Counted from the first letter of the stretch, positions 1 to 8,635 are shown. The stretch is 30,184 nucleotides of DNA from Leptospira sp. (GCA_016742255.1 JACVCB010000035.1:1-30184), one strand, 5' to 3'. Translations and numbers: made by a program. Notes: generated by a model from the letters alone, not told the origin.

Positions 1-532
1 GTACAAGTCCATCCACTTCTTCCGGGTATTCGGATGCCAGCCAAGTTGCAAGTAGTCCGCCCATAGAACTTCCAAATACAATCACTTTGTCTCCTTGTGA
101 TTGCATCATATACAATGCTTCACGTGACGCATCCAAGTAGTTGTTAAAATTTTGGTCTCTTTGGTCTTCTTTATTTGTTCCATGACCTGGTAGCCTGAGT
201 AAGTATGTATTGGCCTTATACTTTTTCGCCAATTTTTCCATTACATCTTCACCTTCTGCACGAGACGCACCAAATCCATGGATGTATAAAAATGCGAGAG
301 GTGTTTTTTTCCCAAAACTGATATAACGTTCTTCGTTTCCAGGTCTGTGGTTTTTGCGTTTACTTTCGTTTAACTTTTCTTGGAAGTATACTTCAAAGTT
401 CGCATAACTTAAGTTTGCTTTCGACTGGTAATTGGGTCGTCCTGCGCAAGAAACAATTGCAAAGGTGATTGTGATAAGGAGGACAGAAGTGATCTGTCTC
501 AGGTTGTGGAATAAAGAACACGATTTAGCCAT
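1..532 (-). CDS. alpha/beta-hydrolase lipoprotein, 3' part missing
   Basis: This reading frame is open to the left edge, so only the first 177 residues are present. It starts at the ATG at 532. The N-terminus is a lipoprotein signal peptide: a positive start, a hydrophobic stretch, then a lipobox-like AIVSC with Cys29 as the likely lipidated residue. After a linker the sequence shows the alpha/beta-hydrolase core: a YIHGFG oxyanion-type strand-turn, then LPGHGTN, then GSSMGG, which is the GxSxG nucleophile elbow. The catalytic Asp and His would lie beyond the edge. By family it is a serine hydrolase (esterase, lipase or thioesterase-like) anchored in the envelope; the substrate cannot be told. 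No strong Shine-Dalgarno is visible before the ATG. It is divergent from the acyl-CoA dehydrogenase gene. Confidence 0.85.
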   Translation of the reverse strand, partial: MAKSCSLFHNLRQITSVLLITITFAIVSCAGRPNYQSKANLSYANFEVYFQEKLNESKRKNHRPGNEERYISFGKKTPLAFLYIHGFGASRAEGEDVMEKLAKKYKANTYLLRLPGHGTNKEDQRDQNFNNYLDASREALYMMQSQGDKVIVFGSSMGGLLATWLASEYPEEVDGLV

Positions 533-651
533 ACAAATGGAAAATTTTACAGTGTATTTGCTTTCTTGTAAAGAGAGAAAAACCCTTGGCACAGGAAGGG
601 ACGTACGAAAAAAGGTAGTAAATACCCCATTCTTAGAAGGAACATCCCGGA

Positions 652-1818
652 ATGTATAGCCAATTCACAGAGCAACAACTTGAAATCAGAGATTTAGTTC
701 GTAACTTCGTCAAAAAAGAAATCCCGCATGAAGTAGCCTTGCACTGGGATGAAAAAAACCAACACCCAACTGAACTCATCAACAAAATGCGTTCCGAACT
801 TGGAATCAACGGTCTTGTGATTCCAGAAGAATACGGTGGATGGGGACTTGGAGCCATTGAGCAGTGTTTGGCCATCGAGGAATTGTCTCGTGGTTGCCTT
901 GGAATCGCTCTAGGATTTGCTTACACTGGTCTTGGAATCCTTCCTATCCTCAAAGGTGCCACTCACGAACAAAAATTGAAATGGCTCCCTGAAATTGCGG
1001 ACGGTAAGTTCGGAGTTTCTTTCTGTTTATCAGAACCAGGTGCTGGATCTGACGTTCCAGGAATGACCACTCGTGCCGAGAAAAAAGGTGACAAATGGGT
1101 CATCAACGGTGCAAAACAATGGATCACTGGTGCATCTGATGCCCAAGCATTTACTGTATTTGCTTATACTGATAAAAACCGTGGAACACGTGGAGTTTCT
1201 TGTTTCTATGTGCCACGTAATACAAAAGGTCTTACAGTCGGTAAAAAAGAAGATAAACTCGGAATCCGTGCATCTTCTACACACCAAGTTATTTTTGAAG
1301 ATTGTGAAGTGAGCGAAGAACAATTAGTAGGAAAAGAAAACCTAGGTTTCGTTTACGCACTCCAAACATTGAATGCTTCTCGTCCATTTGTAGCCGTAAT
1401 GGGTGTGGGTGTGGCGCAAGCAGCACTTGACCACGCAGCACGTTATGCTCGTGAAAGAGAGCAGTTCGGTGTGAAAATCGGAACTTTCCAAGCAGTACAA
1501 CACATGTTAGCTGATATGTCTATCAAAGTTGAAACTGCAAGAGAAATCACTTACAAAGCAGCTCGTCTTTCTGACGCAAATGACCCTAACCTTCCAAAAT
1601 ACTCTGCAATTGCAAAAGCATACGCATCTGAGTGTGCTGTTCAGTGTGCAACTGATGCAGTTCAAATTTTTGGTGGATACGGATATACAAAAGAGTATCC
1701 TGTTGAGAAGCTAATGAGAGATTCAAAAATCCTCACAATTTTCGAAGGAACAACTCAAATCCAAAAGAACGAAATTGCAGCTTATGTAATCAAAGAAGCA
1801 GCTTCGAAAAAAGACTAA
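652..1818 (+). CDS. acyl-CoA dehydrogenase
   Basis: A full-length 388-residue member of the acyl-CoA dehydrogenase family, FAD flavoenzymes that make the alpha-beta double bond in acyl-CoA and pass electrons to ETF. Visible landmarks are the helical N-terminal domain (FTEQQLEIRDLVRNF), the flavin/substrate signature SEPGAGSD, the C-terminal helical domain with REREQFGVKIGTFQAVQ, and the second signature FGGYGYTKEYPVEKLMRD. Glu365 in the IFEGT motif is at the position of the catalytic base of short- and medium-chain enzymes. An AGAAGGAA Shine-Dalgarno lies 9 bases before the ATG. The gene stands alone and is followed by a clear terminator. A role in fatty-acid or branched-chain acyl-CoA oxidation is likely; chain-length preference cannot be read from the sequence. 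Confidence 0.95.
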   Translation: MYSQFTEQQLEIRDLVRNFVKKEIPHEVALHWDEKNQHPTELINKMRSELGINGLVIPEEYGGWGLGAIEQCLAIEELSRGCLGIALGFAYTGLGILPILKGATHEQKLKWLPEIADGKFGVSFCLSEPGAGSDVPGMTTRAEKKGDKWVINGAKQWITGASDAQAFTVFAYTDKNRGTRGVSCFYVPRNTKGLTVGKKEDKLGIRASSTHQVIFEDCEVSEEQLVGKENLGFVYALQTLNASRPFVAVMGVGVAQAALDHAARYAREREQFGVKIGTFQAVQHMLADMSIKVETAREITYKAARLSDANDPNLPKYSAIAKAYASECAVQCATDAVQIFGGYGYTKEYPVEKLMRDSKILTIFEGTTQIQKNEIAAYVIKEAASKKD

Positions 1819-1848
1819 GAGTTTCGAACCGAAATTCTGTTGAAAGGG

Positions 1849-1876
1849 AGCCTCCAGAGATGGGGGCTTTTTTTTT
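1849..1876 (+). terminator. intrinsic terminator of the acyl-CoA dehydrogenase gene
   Basis: AGCCTCC (1849-1855) pairs with GGGGGCT (1862-1868) across a 6-base loop, with one G-T pair, and a run of nine T residues follows. It lies 30 bases after the stop codon, as expected for a Rho-independent terminator. Confidence 0.85.
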
Positions 1877-1913
1877 GGGGTGGTACAGTTTGGATGTAGG
1901 TATCCCCGCCCTG

Positions 1914-1945
1914 ATTGGGTGGGGTGCGTCCACCCGCCACCCAAT
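1914..1945. repeat. GC-rich nested palindrome
   Basis: ATTGGGTG (1914-1921) pairs with CACCCAAT (1938-1945), and inside it GGGTG (1922-1926) pairs with CACCC (1931-1935) around a CGTC loop, with a 2-base bulge. The result is a 13-bp near-perfect hairpin, much richer in GC than its surroundings, within the 227-base gap before the GNAT gene. It shares the core GGGGTGCG with the palindromic block at 2527-2565, which suggests a dispersed short repeat family. Confidence 0.6.
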
Positions 1946-2045
1946 GACTCCCTCTTACACCTCCTTCCGAATTCCTCCAGCGAAAAATTGAATTTGCAAA
2001 TTTCTATTTTTAAAAGTTCATCTTTTGGTAATGAAGGAACCAAAT

Positions 2046-2516
2046 ATGAACTTCCGATGGATAGTCACACATGATTCAAAATCCCAATCTTGTATGGACC
2101 AACTTTGGTTAGAAATCCAAAATCGATATGGCTTCCAAGCACCAAACCCAATGGTATTCTCTGATTTTTTACCACCCAGAGGTAGATTCCTTTTAGCGGA
2201 AGAGTTGGGAACAAATGCGGTAATGGGATCTGTCGCCTATACCAAGTTTAGTGATAAACAATGTGAATTGGATTCAGTTTTTGTATTTCCCAGTTTTCGT
2301 AAATTAAAAGTCGCATCATCTTTGTTAGTAGAGTTGGAAAAACAATCTGCAAAAGATGGTTATACTTCCATGATTTTACGTGCAGGTTCTCCACAACCTG
2401 AAGCAATTGCGTTATATAAAAACTATGGTTTTTATGAAATCCCTGCCTTTGGAAAATGGACCACTGATCCAACGGCCATTTGTTTTGAAAAAAAAATTTC
2501 CCAAACAATTCTTTAA
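2046..2516 (+). CDS. GNAT-family N-acetyltransferase
   Basis: A 156-residue protein with the single-domain GNAT fold, the family that transfers an acetyl group from acetyl-CoA to amines. The central region ELDSVFVFPSFRKLKVASSL corresponds to motif A, the pyrophosphate-binding strand and helix. The usual Q/RxxGxG/A is poorly kept here (FRKLKVASS), which is a divergence worth noting. The end, EAIALYKNYGFYEIPAFG, is the classic motif B (LYxxxGF). I chose the ATG at 2046 because AAGGAA lies 6 bases upstream; an in-frame ATG at 2031 and a TTG at 2025 lack this. The substrate is unknown. GC-rich palindromic repeats flank the gene on both sides. Confidence 0.85.
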   Translation: MNFRWIVTHDSKSQSCMDQLWLEIQNRYGFQAPNPMVFSDFLPPRGRFLLAEELGTNAVMGSVAYTKFSDKQCELDSVFVFPSFRKLKVASSLLVELEKQSAKDGYTSMILRAGSPQPEAIALYKNYGFYEIPAFGKWTTDPTAICFEKKISQTIL

Positions 2517-2526
2517 GATTTTGGCT

Positions 2527-2565
2527 GCCCGGGCGGGCTCTTACGGGGTGCGCTCACGCTCCCGT
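2527..2565. repeat. GC-rich palindromic block downstream of the GNAT gene
   Basis: A self-complementary GCCCGGGC (2527-2534) is followed by a hairpin in which ACGGG (2543-2547) pairs with CCCGT (2561-2565), with GCG (2550-2552) and CGC (2557-2559) pairing inside. It contains the core GGGGTGCG also present at 1921-1928. Two further inverted repeats follow: GTCCTT/AAGGAC (2564-2569, 2588-2593) and AGATCC/GGATCT (2604-2609, 2616-2621). It could terminate the GNAT transcript, but there is no T run. Confidence 0.55.
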
Positions 2566-2687
2566 CCTTAGTTCGTTACCACTCACCAAGGACTAAACCC
2601 TCCAGATCCCTGGCAGGATCTAACTATTCTTATGAACTTTTTTTCCTAATTTCTATTTCTGATTCGGTAATCTGTAAAAAAGTGGCT

Positions 2688-2721
2688 GACTTAAGATTTC
2701 TTATATTAGAAAATCTAAGTC
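2688..2721 (+). promoter_or_regulatory. hairpin in the upstream region of the PAS protein gene
   Basis: GACTTA (2688-2693) pairs with TAAGTC (2716-2721), and after a one-base bulge GATTT (2695-2699) pairs with AAATC (2711-2715). The 11-bp imperfect stem ends 22 bases before the GTG start of the next gene. It could be a protein-binding site or a 5'-UTR structure; the sequence does not say which. Confidence 0.35.
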
Positions 2722-2742
2722 CCATTTGGACCGGTAATCAAA

Positions 2743-4563
2743 GTGACAAGTATCCCAAAAGAACCATTCCCTGGAAAATCGCGAAAAGAAGATCATTACC
2801 TTCGTATCCTTCGCCAAATGGAAACATTAGGGAAACTGGGTCATTGGGAATTTGATTTTATGACTCAAACCATACATTGGTCTGAAGGTGTTTTTGTTAT
2901 TTTAGAAATGGATCCAGTGGAAATGCCCATCTCACTTGAGTTAGGTTACAATTCTGTCCATCCCGACGATCGAGAAAAAGCAAAACAACATATGGAAGAT
3001 GTGATCGAAAAGGGGATCCCATACAATTTAGAATGTCGCTTAGTAACAAAAAATGGCGCAGTTCGAACGATTCACAGCCAAGCGGAATTGGTTCGAGATA
3101 ATTCCGGTAAGCCCATTCAAATTGTGGGAATATTCCAGGACATTACTGACCGAACCGAAGCTTATATACAACTCAAACAACAAGAATTACGACTCAGTTC
3201 TATTTTACAATCAGAACCAGAATGTGTAAAGGTTGTTTCCCCTGATGGAATCCTCATTGAAATGAACCCAGCAGGGCTGAGTATGATTGAAGCAGAAATT
3301 CCAGAGGATGCGATCGGAAAAAAAGTAGAAGCATTAATTGAACCATCTGACCTTAGATTCTACCAAAGTCTTCACGAAAATGCATTAAAAGGAATTAAAT
3401 CAAGTGCTCGTTTTCGGATCATTGGTATGAAAGGAACACATCGTTGGATGGAAAGTACCGCAGTTCCTCTAACAAACCAAAAAGGTGAAATCACATCCGT
3501 ATTAAGTTTAACTCGTGATATCTCTGAAAAAGTGATCAATGAAGAAAAATTAATTCGTATCAAACGAAACCAAGAAGCACTCATCAATGGAACATCGGAT
3601 CTCATTTGGTCTATCGATACAAACTTTTGTTTGGTGGCAGCGAATCAATCCTTTTTAGATGTCCTCAGTTTTTTACAACAATACCCCGCTAAGGAAGGTG
3701 ATTCTGTTTTAGTAAAAACTGCTGGCGAAGAATTTTATTATAAATGGAAAGAATACTATGAAAGAGGACTCTCTGGTGAATCCTTCACTTCTTTTGAAAA
3801 TTTCATAAGTCCAATCACTCATGAAGAAGAACATAGAGAAGTTTCATTTAATCCCATACGAAATGTAGACGAAAAAATAACAGGTCTTGCTTGTTTTTCA
3901 AAAGATATCTCCAGTTTAATGCGTAAGAGTAAAGAACTGATCTTAAATGAAAAAAGGTTCCGTGTTTTAGTGGAGAATGGAGCCGATGTCATTATGATCC
4001 TGAGTCCAAGAGGACAAGGAAAATATGTTTCACCTTCGATCACAAAAGTAATGGGTTATACGGAAAAAGAAGCATTAAGTCTCAATTTGTTTGATGTTGT
4101 GCATCCAGATGATTCCCCTAAACTTAAAAAAAGATTATTTGATGTATTAGCATTACCTCTTGGAGGTTCTTTGGCGAGTGAAACCTTTCGTGCCAAACAC
4201 AAAGATGGATCTTGGAGGTATGTGGAATCAACACTTACCAATATGTTATCAGATGAATCGATAGGTGGGATCGTTGACAATTTTCATGATGTAACCGAAA
4301 AAGAAACACAATTAGAAGCCATCAAAACTCAAAACCAAAAACTAAAATCAATTGCATGGACACAGTCACATGTGGTGAGAAGCCCATTGGCCAGGATTAT
4401 GGGATTAACCCAACTCATTCGGACTGGAAGTTTGACAAAAGAGGAAGAGGATAAGAGTTTAGGTTATTTATTAGATTCTGCTAATGAGCTTGACGATGTC
4501 ATTGGGGATATTGTAAGAAAGTCCCAAGAAGTGATTCCACCAGAATTTAATTCGAAAACATAA
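2743..4563 (+). CDS. multi-PAS sensory protein with a histidine phosphoacceptor domain but no ATPase domain
   Basis: A 606-residue soluble protein with no membrane segment. Four PAS/PAC units follow one another at about residues 26-140, 150-265, 272-390 and 400-525; the first and last have the VHPDD motif of PAS_3-type folds, and each ends in a PAC-like region (IFQDITDR, LTRDISEK, CFSKDISS, NFHDVTEK). The last 75 residues contain SHVVRSPLARIMG, an H-box of the HisKA type with His543 as the phosphoacceptor, then a second helix ending LDDVIGDIVRK. The protein stops there: no N, G1, F or G2 box of a HATPase follows, and none is encoded just downstream. It may be phosphorylated in trans or pass signals by dimer contact. 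The start is a GTG with a weak ribosome-binding site; an in-frame ATG at 2818 begins at the first PAS domain and is an alternative. Confidence 0.85.
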   Translation: MTSIPKEPFPGKSRKEDHYLRILRQMETLGKLGHWEFDFMTQTIHWSEGVFVILEMDPVEMPISLELGYNSVHPDDREKAKQHMEDVIEKGIPYNLECRLVTKNGAVRTIHSQAELVRDNSGKPIQIVGIFQDITDRTEAYIQLKQQELRLSSILQSEPECVKVVSPDGILIEMNPAGLSMIEAEIPEDAIGKKVEALIEPSDLRFYQSLHENALKGIKSSARFRIIGMKGTHRWMESTAVPLTNQKGEITSVLSLTRDISEKVINEEKLIRIKRNQEALINGTSDLIWSIDTNFCLVAANQSFLDVLSFLQQYPAKEGDSVLVKTAGEEFYYKWKEYYERGLSGESFTSFENFISPITHEEEHREVSFNPIRNVDEKITGLACFSKDISSLMRKSKELILNEKRFRVLVENGADVIMILSPRGQGKYVSPSITKVMGYTEKEALSLNLFDVVHPDDSPKLKKRLFDVLALPLGGSLASETFRAKHKDGSWRYVESTLTNMLSDESIGGIVDNFHDVTEKETQLEAIKTQNQKLKSIAWTQSHVVRSPLARIMGLTQLIRTGSLTKEEEDKSLGYLLDSANELDDVIGDIVRKSQEVIPPEFNSKT

Positions 4564-4610
4564 GGATTTTCACTTGCCACTTTTCTGAATTTGGTTCTAA
4601 TTCTGTCACC

Positions 4611-5198
4611 ATGGTTCTTTCCACATTTTTATCAGATTTGTTTTTGTCCTTAGTTTCGCTCAGTGTAGCGTATCGTTTTTTTGGTAAATCATCAATCCCA
4701 TCTCGTTCCGCATTGTATGGGTTTGCGATCATAGGTATCTCTGCAGGACTTGGGTCGATTCATTTTTTAGGCATCAATACTCTCGATCCAATCTATCGTT
4801 TTTTTGTAGGCCTCTCTGGTTGTCTTGGTGTTCCACTCATTGGGCTTGCATTTTTTCATTTTTCCTTTCGTTCCATTTCGGAAAAAACTTTTTTCCTACT
4901 CATCACAATCCTTTTTGTGTTGTATTTGGTATTTGCTTACTTGGCTCCTCTGCCAATTTATTCGACAGTCGTCGGTGGAATTGCAATGGTCATCGTACTT
5001 GTCAGTTCCATCATTCGTTTTCCGAAGCACAACCAAGCAGCTATGATGGGCATCGTGGGAGCAGTTTTGTTTATATTAGCAGGATTAGTGATTGGTACGA
5101 AAGGGTCATCAGGACCATTCCTGAACGTTGATATCTTTCATGTGTTACTTGCGATTGCAAATTATTGTATTGGTGAAGGAATTCGAAAATTAAGCTAG
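4611..5198 (+). CDS. small multi-pass membrane protein of unknown function
   Basis: A 195-residue, strongly hydrophobic protein with about seven predicted transmembrane stretches (roughly residues 5-22, 34-54, 63-84, 91-113, 116-136, 143-162 and 172-190). I recognise no catalytic or transport motif. The last segment carries a DIFHVLLAI stretch with a polar His. The ATG at 4611 is the only usual start codon near the 5' end; no clear Shine-Dalgarno precedes it. It lies 47 bases after the PAS protein and 40 bases before the GAF-GGDEF gene, all on the same strand, so it may be co-transcribed with these signalling genes, but nothing ties its function to them. Confidence 0.75.
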   Translation: MVLSTFLSDLFLSLVSLSVAYRFFGKSSIPSRSALYGFAIIGISAGLGSIHFLGINTLDPIYRFFVGLSGCLGVPLIGLAFFHFSFRSISEKTFFLLITILFVLYLVFAYLAPLPIYSTVVGGIAMVIVLVSSIIRFPKHNQAAMMGIVGAVLFILAGLVIGTKGSSGPFLNVDIFHVLLAIANYCIGEGIRKLS

Positions 5199-5223
5199 AT
5201 CAATATTGATCCTTTCCGAAAGG
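5198..5223. repeat. two abutting palindromes before the GAF-GGDEF gene
   Basis: A perfect 14-base palindrome, GATCAATATTGATC (5198-5211), abuts a second one, CCTTTC-C-GAAAGG (5211-5223). They start at the last base of the membrane protein's stop codon and end 15 bases before the ATG at 5239. They may form RNA stems or a protein-binding site between the two genes. Confidence 0.5.
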
Positions 5224-5238
5224 TAACTCTGAAACGAT

Positions 5239-6249
5239 ATGACCTCATCTCCTTCAGAGTCAACCTTAGAAAAAATACTAAAGATTCAAACAGAGCTCAC
5301 TGCCGCCAATCCTGACATACCACTTCTATTAGATCTGATCACACTACGTTCCAAGGAACTTGTTTCAGCTGAAGGTGCTGTATTCGAATTAGTTGAGGGC
5401 GATGATTTAGTATACCGTGCTGCGAGTGGGTCTGCTTCCAATCAAATTGGATTAAGACTAAATGTTTCAGAAAGTTTTTCTGGACTCAGTTTACAATCAA
5501 AAGAAATTTTATACTGTGTCGATTCAGAAGAAGACAACCGAGTGAATCGTGAAGCTTGTCGTGTTGTGGGCTTGCGATCCATGATTGTAGTTCCATTATA
5601 CTTCGATTTGGAAGTGTTAGGTGTATTAAAAGTATTCAGTTCAAAAGCTGCATACTTTCATGAAAACGATCTTCATACGCTTAATATGTTATCGGGAACC
5701 ATGGCAGCTGTACTCAGAAATGCATACCGCTGGGCAGAACGAGAAAAAAGATTACAATCAATGGCCTACTTAGCAAGCCATGATACATTAACTGGAATTT
5801 ATAATCGTTCTGCATTTTATGACTATTTAAGGAGAGGAATCACTCGTTTACAATCCAATCCAATTTCACTGACTGTTGCGATGTTTGATTTGGATGGTTT
5901 AAAACAAGTGAATGATACATTTGGACATGCAGCTGGTGATTTTTACATCGAACAATTTGCGAAACGGCTTTCTAACCTAATCCAAGATCATGATATATTA
6001 GCAAGGTTAGGTGGTGATGAATTTGGATTAATTTTAATGAGTCCAGATCCAAAAGAATCAGTTTTATCGTTTTTATCCAATATTATGAAAATCGTGGAAG
6101 GGGAAGTTTTATTTGAGTCCCAAACCCTTCAAATCAGAGCAAGTGTTGGTGTTGCTCATTACCCAGAAGATGGAGGAGAAATAGAATCCTTAATTGCAAA
6201 AGCCGATGAAAGGATGTATGAGAATAAACGAAAACGAAAAAAGAACTGA
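5239..6249 (+). CDS. GAF-GGDEF diguanylate cyclase
   Basis: A 336-residue soluble protein. Residues about 15-160 form a GAF sensory domain (ending LNMLSGTMAAVLRNAY). Residues about 170-335 form a GGDEF domain with the usual entry HDTLTGIYNRSAF, the metal-binding DLDGLKQVNDTFGH, and an intact RLGGDEF active loop with GGDEF at residues 258-262. It should therefore make cyclic di-GMP from two GTP. Where product-inhibited cyclases have RxxD, nine residues before GGDEF, this protein has QDHD (249-252). The inhibitory site lacks its Arg, so feedback inhibition is probably weak or absent. The GAF ligand is unknown. The ribosome-binding site is weak, and a tandem palindrome lies just upstream. Confidence 0.93.
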   Translation: MTSSPSESTLEKILKIQTELTAANPDIPLLLDLITLRSKELVSAEGAVFELVEGDDLVYRAASGSASNQIGLRLNVSESFSGLSLQSKEILYCVDSEEDNRVNREACRVVGLRSMIVVPLYFDLEVLGVLKVFSSKAAYFHENDLHTLNMLSGTMAAVLRNAYRWAEREKRLQSMAYLASHDTLTGIYNRSAFYDYLRRGITRLQSNPISLTVAMFDLDGLKQVNDTFGHAAGDFYIEQFAKRLSNLIQDHDILARLGGDEFGLILMSPDPKESVLSFLSNIMKIVEGEVLFESQTLQIRASVGVAHYPEDGGEIESLIAKADERMYENKRKRKKN

Positions 6250-6338
6250 TAACCCTTAGGTTCAAACTCTACCTCCCCACGTTTCTTTCCCAAATTTTTC
6301 TGCCATATGTTATCTCTTCTTCTTGTCTAAGGGAAAAG

Positions 6339-7589
6339 ATGAATTCAAACTCCGCAATATTTACCACCCTCAAATTACCAAATGGAATCATTCTACCGAA
6401 TCGATTGGTGAAAGCCGCGATGGAAGAAAATTTATCCAATGAAAATTTAGAACCAGATTCCGCACTATGGAATTTATATGAAGCATGGGCAAAGGGTGGA
6501 GTTGGGACAATCATTACTGGAAATGTAATGGTAGATCATAGGTCTATGACAGGCCCTGGTGGGGTGGTCCTCGAGTCTGGTAGTAGGTTAGATGGTTTCA
6601 AAACCTGGGCGAACAAAGCTAAATCTTCAGGTGGAAAAATCATTATGCAAATTAACCACCCAGGCCGGCAAATATTGGCGAAGTTAGGTGGTAACGTTTG
6701 GGCTCCCTCTGCAGTTGCAGTCGATATTGGAAATCTTTCTAAACTTTTGGGTAAACCGAAAGCGATGGATGAAACTGAAATTCTGGAAACCATCCAAAGG
6801 TTTGTAATGACAGCAAAACTCGCGGAAGAAGTTGGTTTTGATGGCGTACAAATTCATGCTGCCCATGGGTATTTGATAAGCCAATTCCTTTCTCCTTTAG
6901 TGAATCAGCGAACAGATGTTTGGGGAGGAAGTTTAGAAAATAGAGCAAAATTTTTAATAGAAGTGATTCAATCTGTTCGTAAGAGTGTAAAACCGAATTT
7001 TATAGTATCTGTAAAAATCAATTCTAGTGATTTCCAGAAAGGTGGATTTCAATTTGAAGATGCAACGACTGTCATCAATATGATACAAAAGTTAGGTGTT
7101 GATTTTATTGAAATTTCTGGTGGGAATTATGAAGCTCCTGCCATGCAAGGTATTTCAAAAGATGGTTCCACCTTAGCAAGAGAAGCCTACTTTTTGGATT
7201 TTGCACGAGAAGTGACAAAAGTAGTATCTGTTCCCATAATGGTGACTGGTGGAATTGTTAGAAAACAAATTGCGGAGTCTGTCTTAGAATCAGGCGTGTC
7301 TCTCGTTGGGATTGCCACTGCCTTGGCTTTAAATCCAAATTTACCAATGGAATGGAAGGAAAATAAAGAATCCAGTTTTAGATTGCCGATCCCCAATTGG
7401 AAATCTAAAACTCTTACCGGTCTTGCAACAATGGCTATGGTGCGTTACCAACTCCAACGACTGGCGATAGGAAAAAAGCCGAATGTAAACCTTACTCCCT
7501 GGTTTCGGTTAATTATGGACCAAATCCGATTGTCCAAATTGACAAAACGATACAGACATTGGTTGGATCAAAAATTGGCTTCGTATTAA
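6339..7589 (+). CDS. Old Yellow Enzyme-family NADH:flavin oxidoreductase
   Basis: A 416-residue FMN-dependent TIM-barrel protein. Family marks in order: LPNGIILPNRLVKAAM at the N-terminus, the QINHPGRQ strand, the substrate-binding pair in VQIHAAHGYL (His173 and His176), then SQFLSPLVNQRTDVWGGSLENRAKF, and the phosphate-binding end MVTGGI. Proteins of this family reduce activated C=C bonds or act in enoate, xenobiotic or degradative reactions using NAD(P)H; the real substrate is not evident. The C-terminal 60 residues beyond the barrel are basic and may be a lineage extension. AAGGGA lies just before the ATG. The stop codon is 11 bases from the convergent acr3 stop. Confidence 0.92.
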   Translation: MNSNSAIFTTLKLPNGIILPNRLVKAAMEENLSNENLEPDSALWNLYEAWAKGGVGTIITGNVMVDHRSMTGPGGVVLESGSRLDGFKTWANKAKSSGGKIIMQINHPGRQILAKLGGNVWAPSAVAVDIGNLSKLLGKPKAMDETEILETIQRFVMTAKLAEEVGFDGVQIHAAHGYLISQFLSPLVNQRTDVWGGSLENRAKFLIEVIQSVRKSVKPNFIVSVKINSSDFQKGGFQFEDATTVINMIQKLGVDFIEISGGNYEAPAMQGISKDGSTLAREAYFLDFAREVTKVVSVPIMVTGGIVRKQIAESVLESGVSLVGIATALALNPNLPMEWKENKESSFRLPIPNWKSKTLTGLATMAMVRYQLQRLAIGKKPNVNLTPWFRLIMDQIRLSKLTKRYRHWLDQKLASY

Positions 7590-7600
7590 TCGGAGCTAAC

Positions 7601-8635
7601 TTACATTTTTGGATAGAATCGGTCCCTAAAAGCAAGAGCCACTTTTACAAGTAGTATTAAAGTTGGAACTTCAATCAGGGGACCAATGACTCCAACAAAA
7701 GCTGCTCCGCTACTAATCCCAAACACTCCAATTGAAACTGCGATCGCAAGTTCAAAATTGTTTCCAGTCGCTGTAAAACTGACTGCTGCATTTTTTGAAT
7801 AATCAACACCTAGTTTGTATCCCATCCATAAACTTAAGAAAAACATGATGATAAAATAAAAGAGTAATGGTATGGCAACGAGTAATACATCTTCAGTTAG
7901 TTCTAAAATCATTTCACCTTTTAAACTAAACATCACAATGATCGTAAACAAAAGTGCAATTAAGGTGATTGGCGAAATTTTAGGAAGGAATTTTGTTTCA
8001 TAGAATTCCTTTTTGTTCAATGATTCAAATCCAAAACGTAATAAAAATCCAATCACAAATGGAATTCCTAAGTATATTCCTACAGTTTTTGCTATCTCGG
8101 AAATTTCAATTGAGACATTCGATGAAGTGATACCGAAGTAAGGAGGTAAGATAGTAATGAATAAATAGGCATAAAAACTATAAAAGAATACTTGGAAAAT
8201 GCTATTCAAAGCAACAAGTGCAGCTCCATATTCTCTATCGCCATTTGCTAAATCATTCCAAACAATCACCATAGCAATACATCTTGCCAATCCAATGAGA
8301 ATCAATCCTGTTCTATATTCAGGTTCATTTTGTAAAAAGAGAATCGCTAGAATGAACATGAGAATTGGACCGATAATCCAATTGAGCAGAAGTGAAAGAA
8401 AAAGTAACCTTCCATCTCGAAATACCTTTCCCATTTCTCTGTATTTCACTTTAGCAAGTGGTGGAACCATCATTAGGATAAGGCCAATAGCAATCGGGAG
8501 ATTTGTCGTACCACTATTTAAAGAAGAAATGAAACCAACAAAGTTTGGAAAATAATTTCCAATGAGAACACCCAAGAGCATCGCGCCAAAAATCCAAATA
8601 GTCAAAAATCGGTCTAAGAAGGATAAATGTTTCAT
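7601..8635 (-). CDS. acr3: ACR3-type arsenite efflux permease
   Basis: A 344-residue membrane protein with about ten transmembrane helices. This is the ACR3 family, not the unrelated ArsB family. It carries the conserved Cys in [16 protein letters not shown] (Cys119), which is essential in characterised ACR3 carriers, and a helix with [19 protein letters not shown], the other highly conserved ACR3 region. It exports arsenite (and perhaps antimonite) from the cytoplasm. It is the last gene of the arsenic operon: its ATG directly abuts the stop codon of the DUF6428 gene, so translation is probably coupled. ArsC supplies its substrate by reducing arsenate. Confidence 0.96.
   Translation of the reverse strand: MKHLSFLDRFLTIWIFGAMLLGVLIGNYFPNFVGFISSLNSGTTNLPIAIGLILMMVPPLAKVKYREMGKVFRDGRLLFLSLLLNWIIGPILMFILAILFLQNEPEYRTGLILIGLARCIAMVIVWNDLANGDREYGAALVALNSIFQVFFYSFYAYLFITILPPYFGITSSNVSIEISEIAKTVGIYLGIPFVIGFLLRFGFESLNKKEFYETKFLPKISPITLIALLFTIIVMFSLKGEMILELTEDVLLVAIPLLFYFIIMFFLSLWMGYKLGVDYSKNAAVSFTATGNNFELAIAVSIGVFGISSGAAFVGVIGPLIEVPTLILLVKVALAFRDRFYPKM

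Noticed and set aside
432..659. Plus-strand open frame of 75 codons
   Set aside because: It is antisense to the lipoprotein hydrolase, has no family resemblance and overlaps the start of the acyl-CoA dehydrogenase gene.
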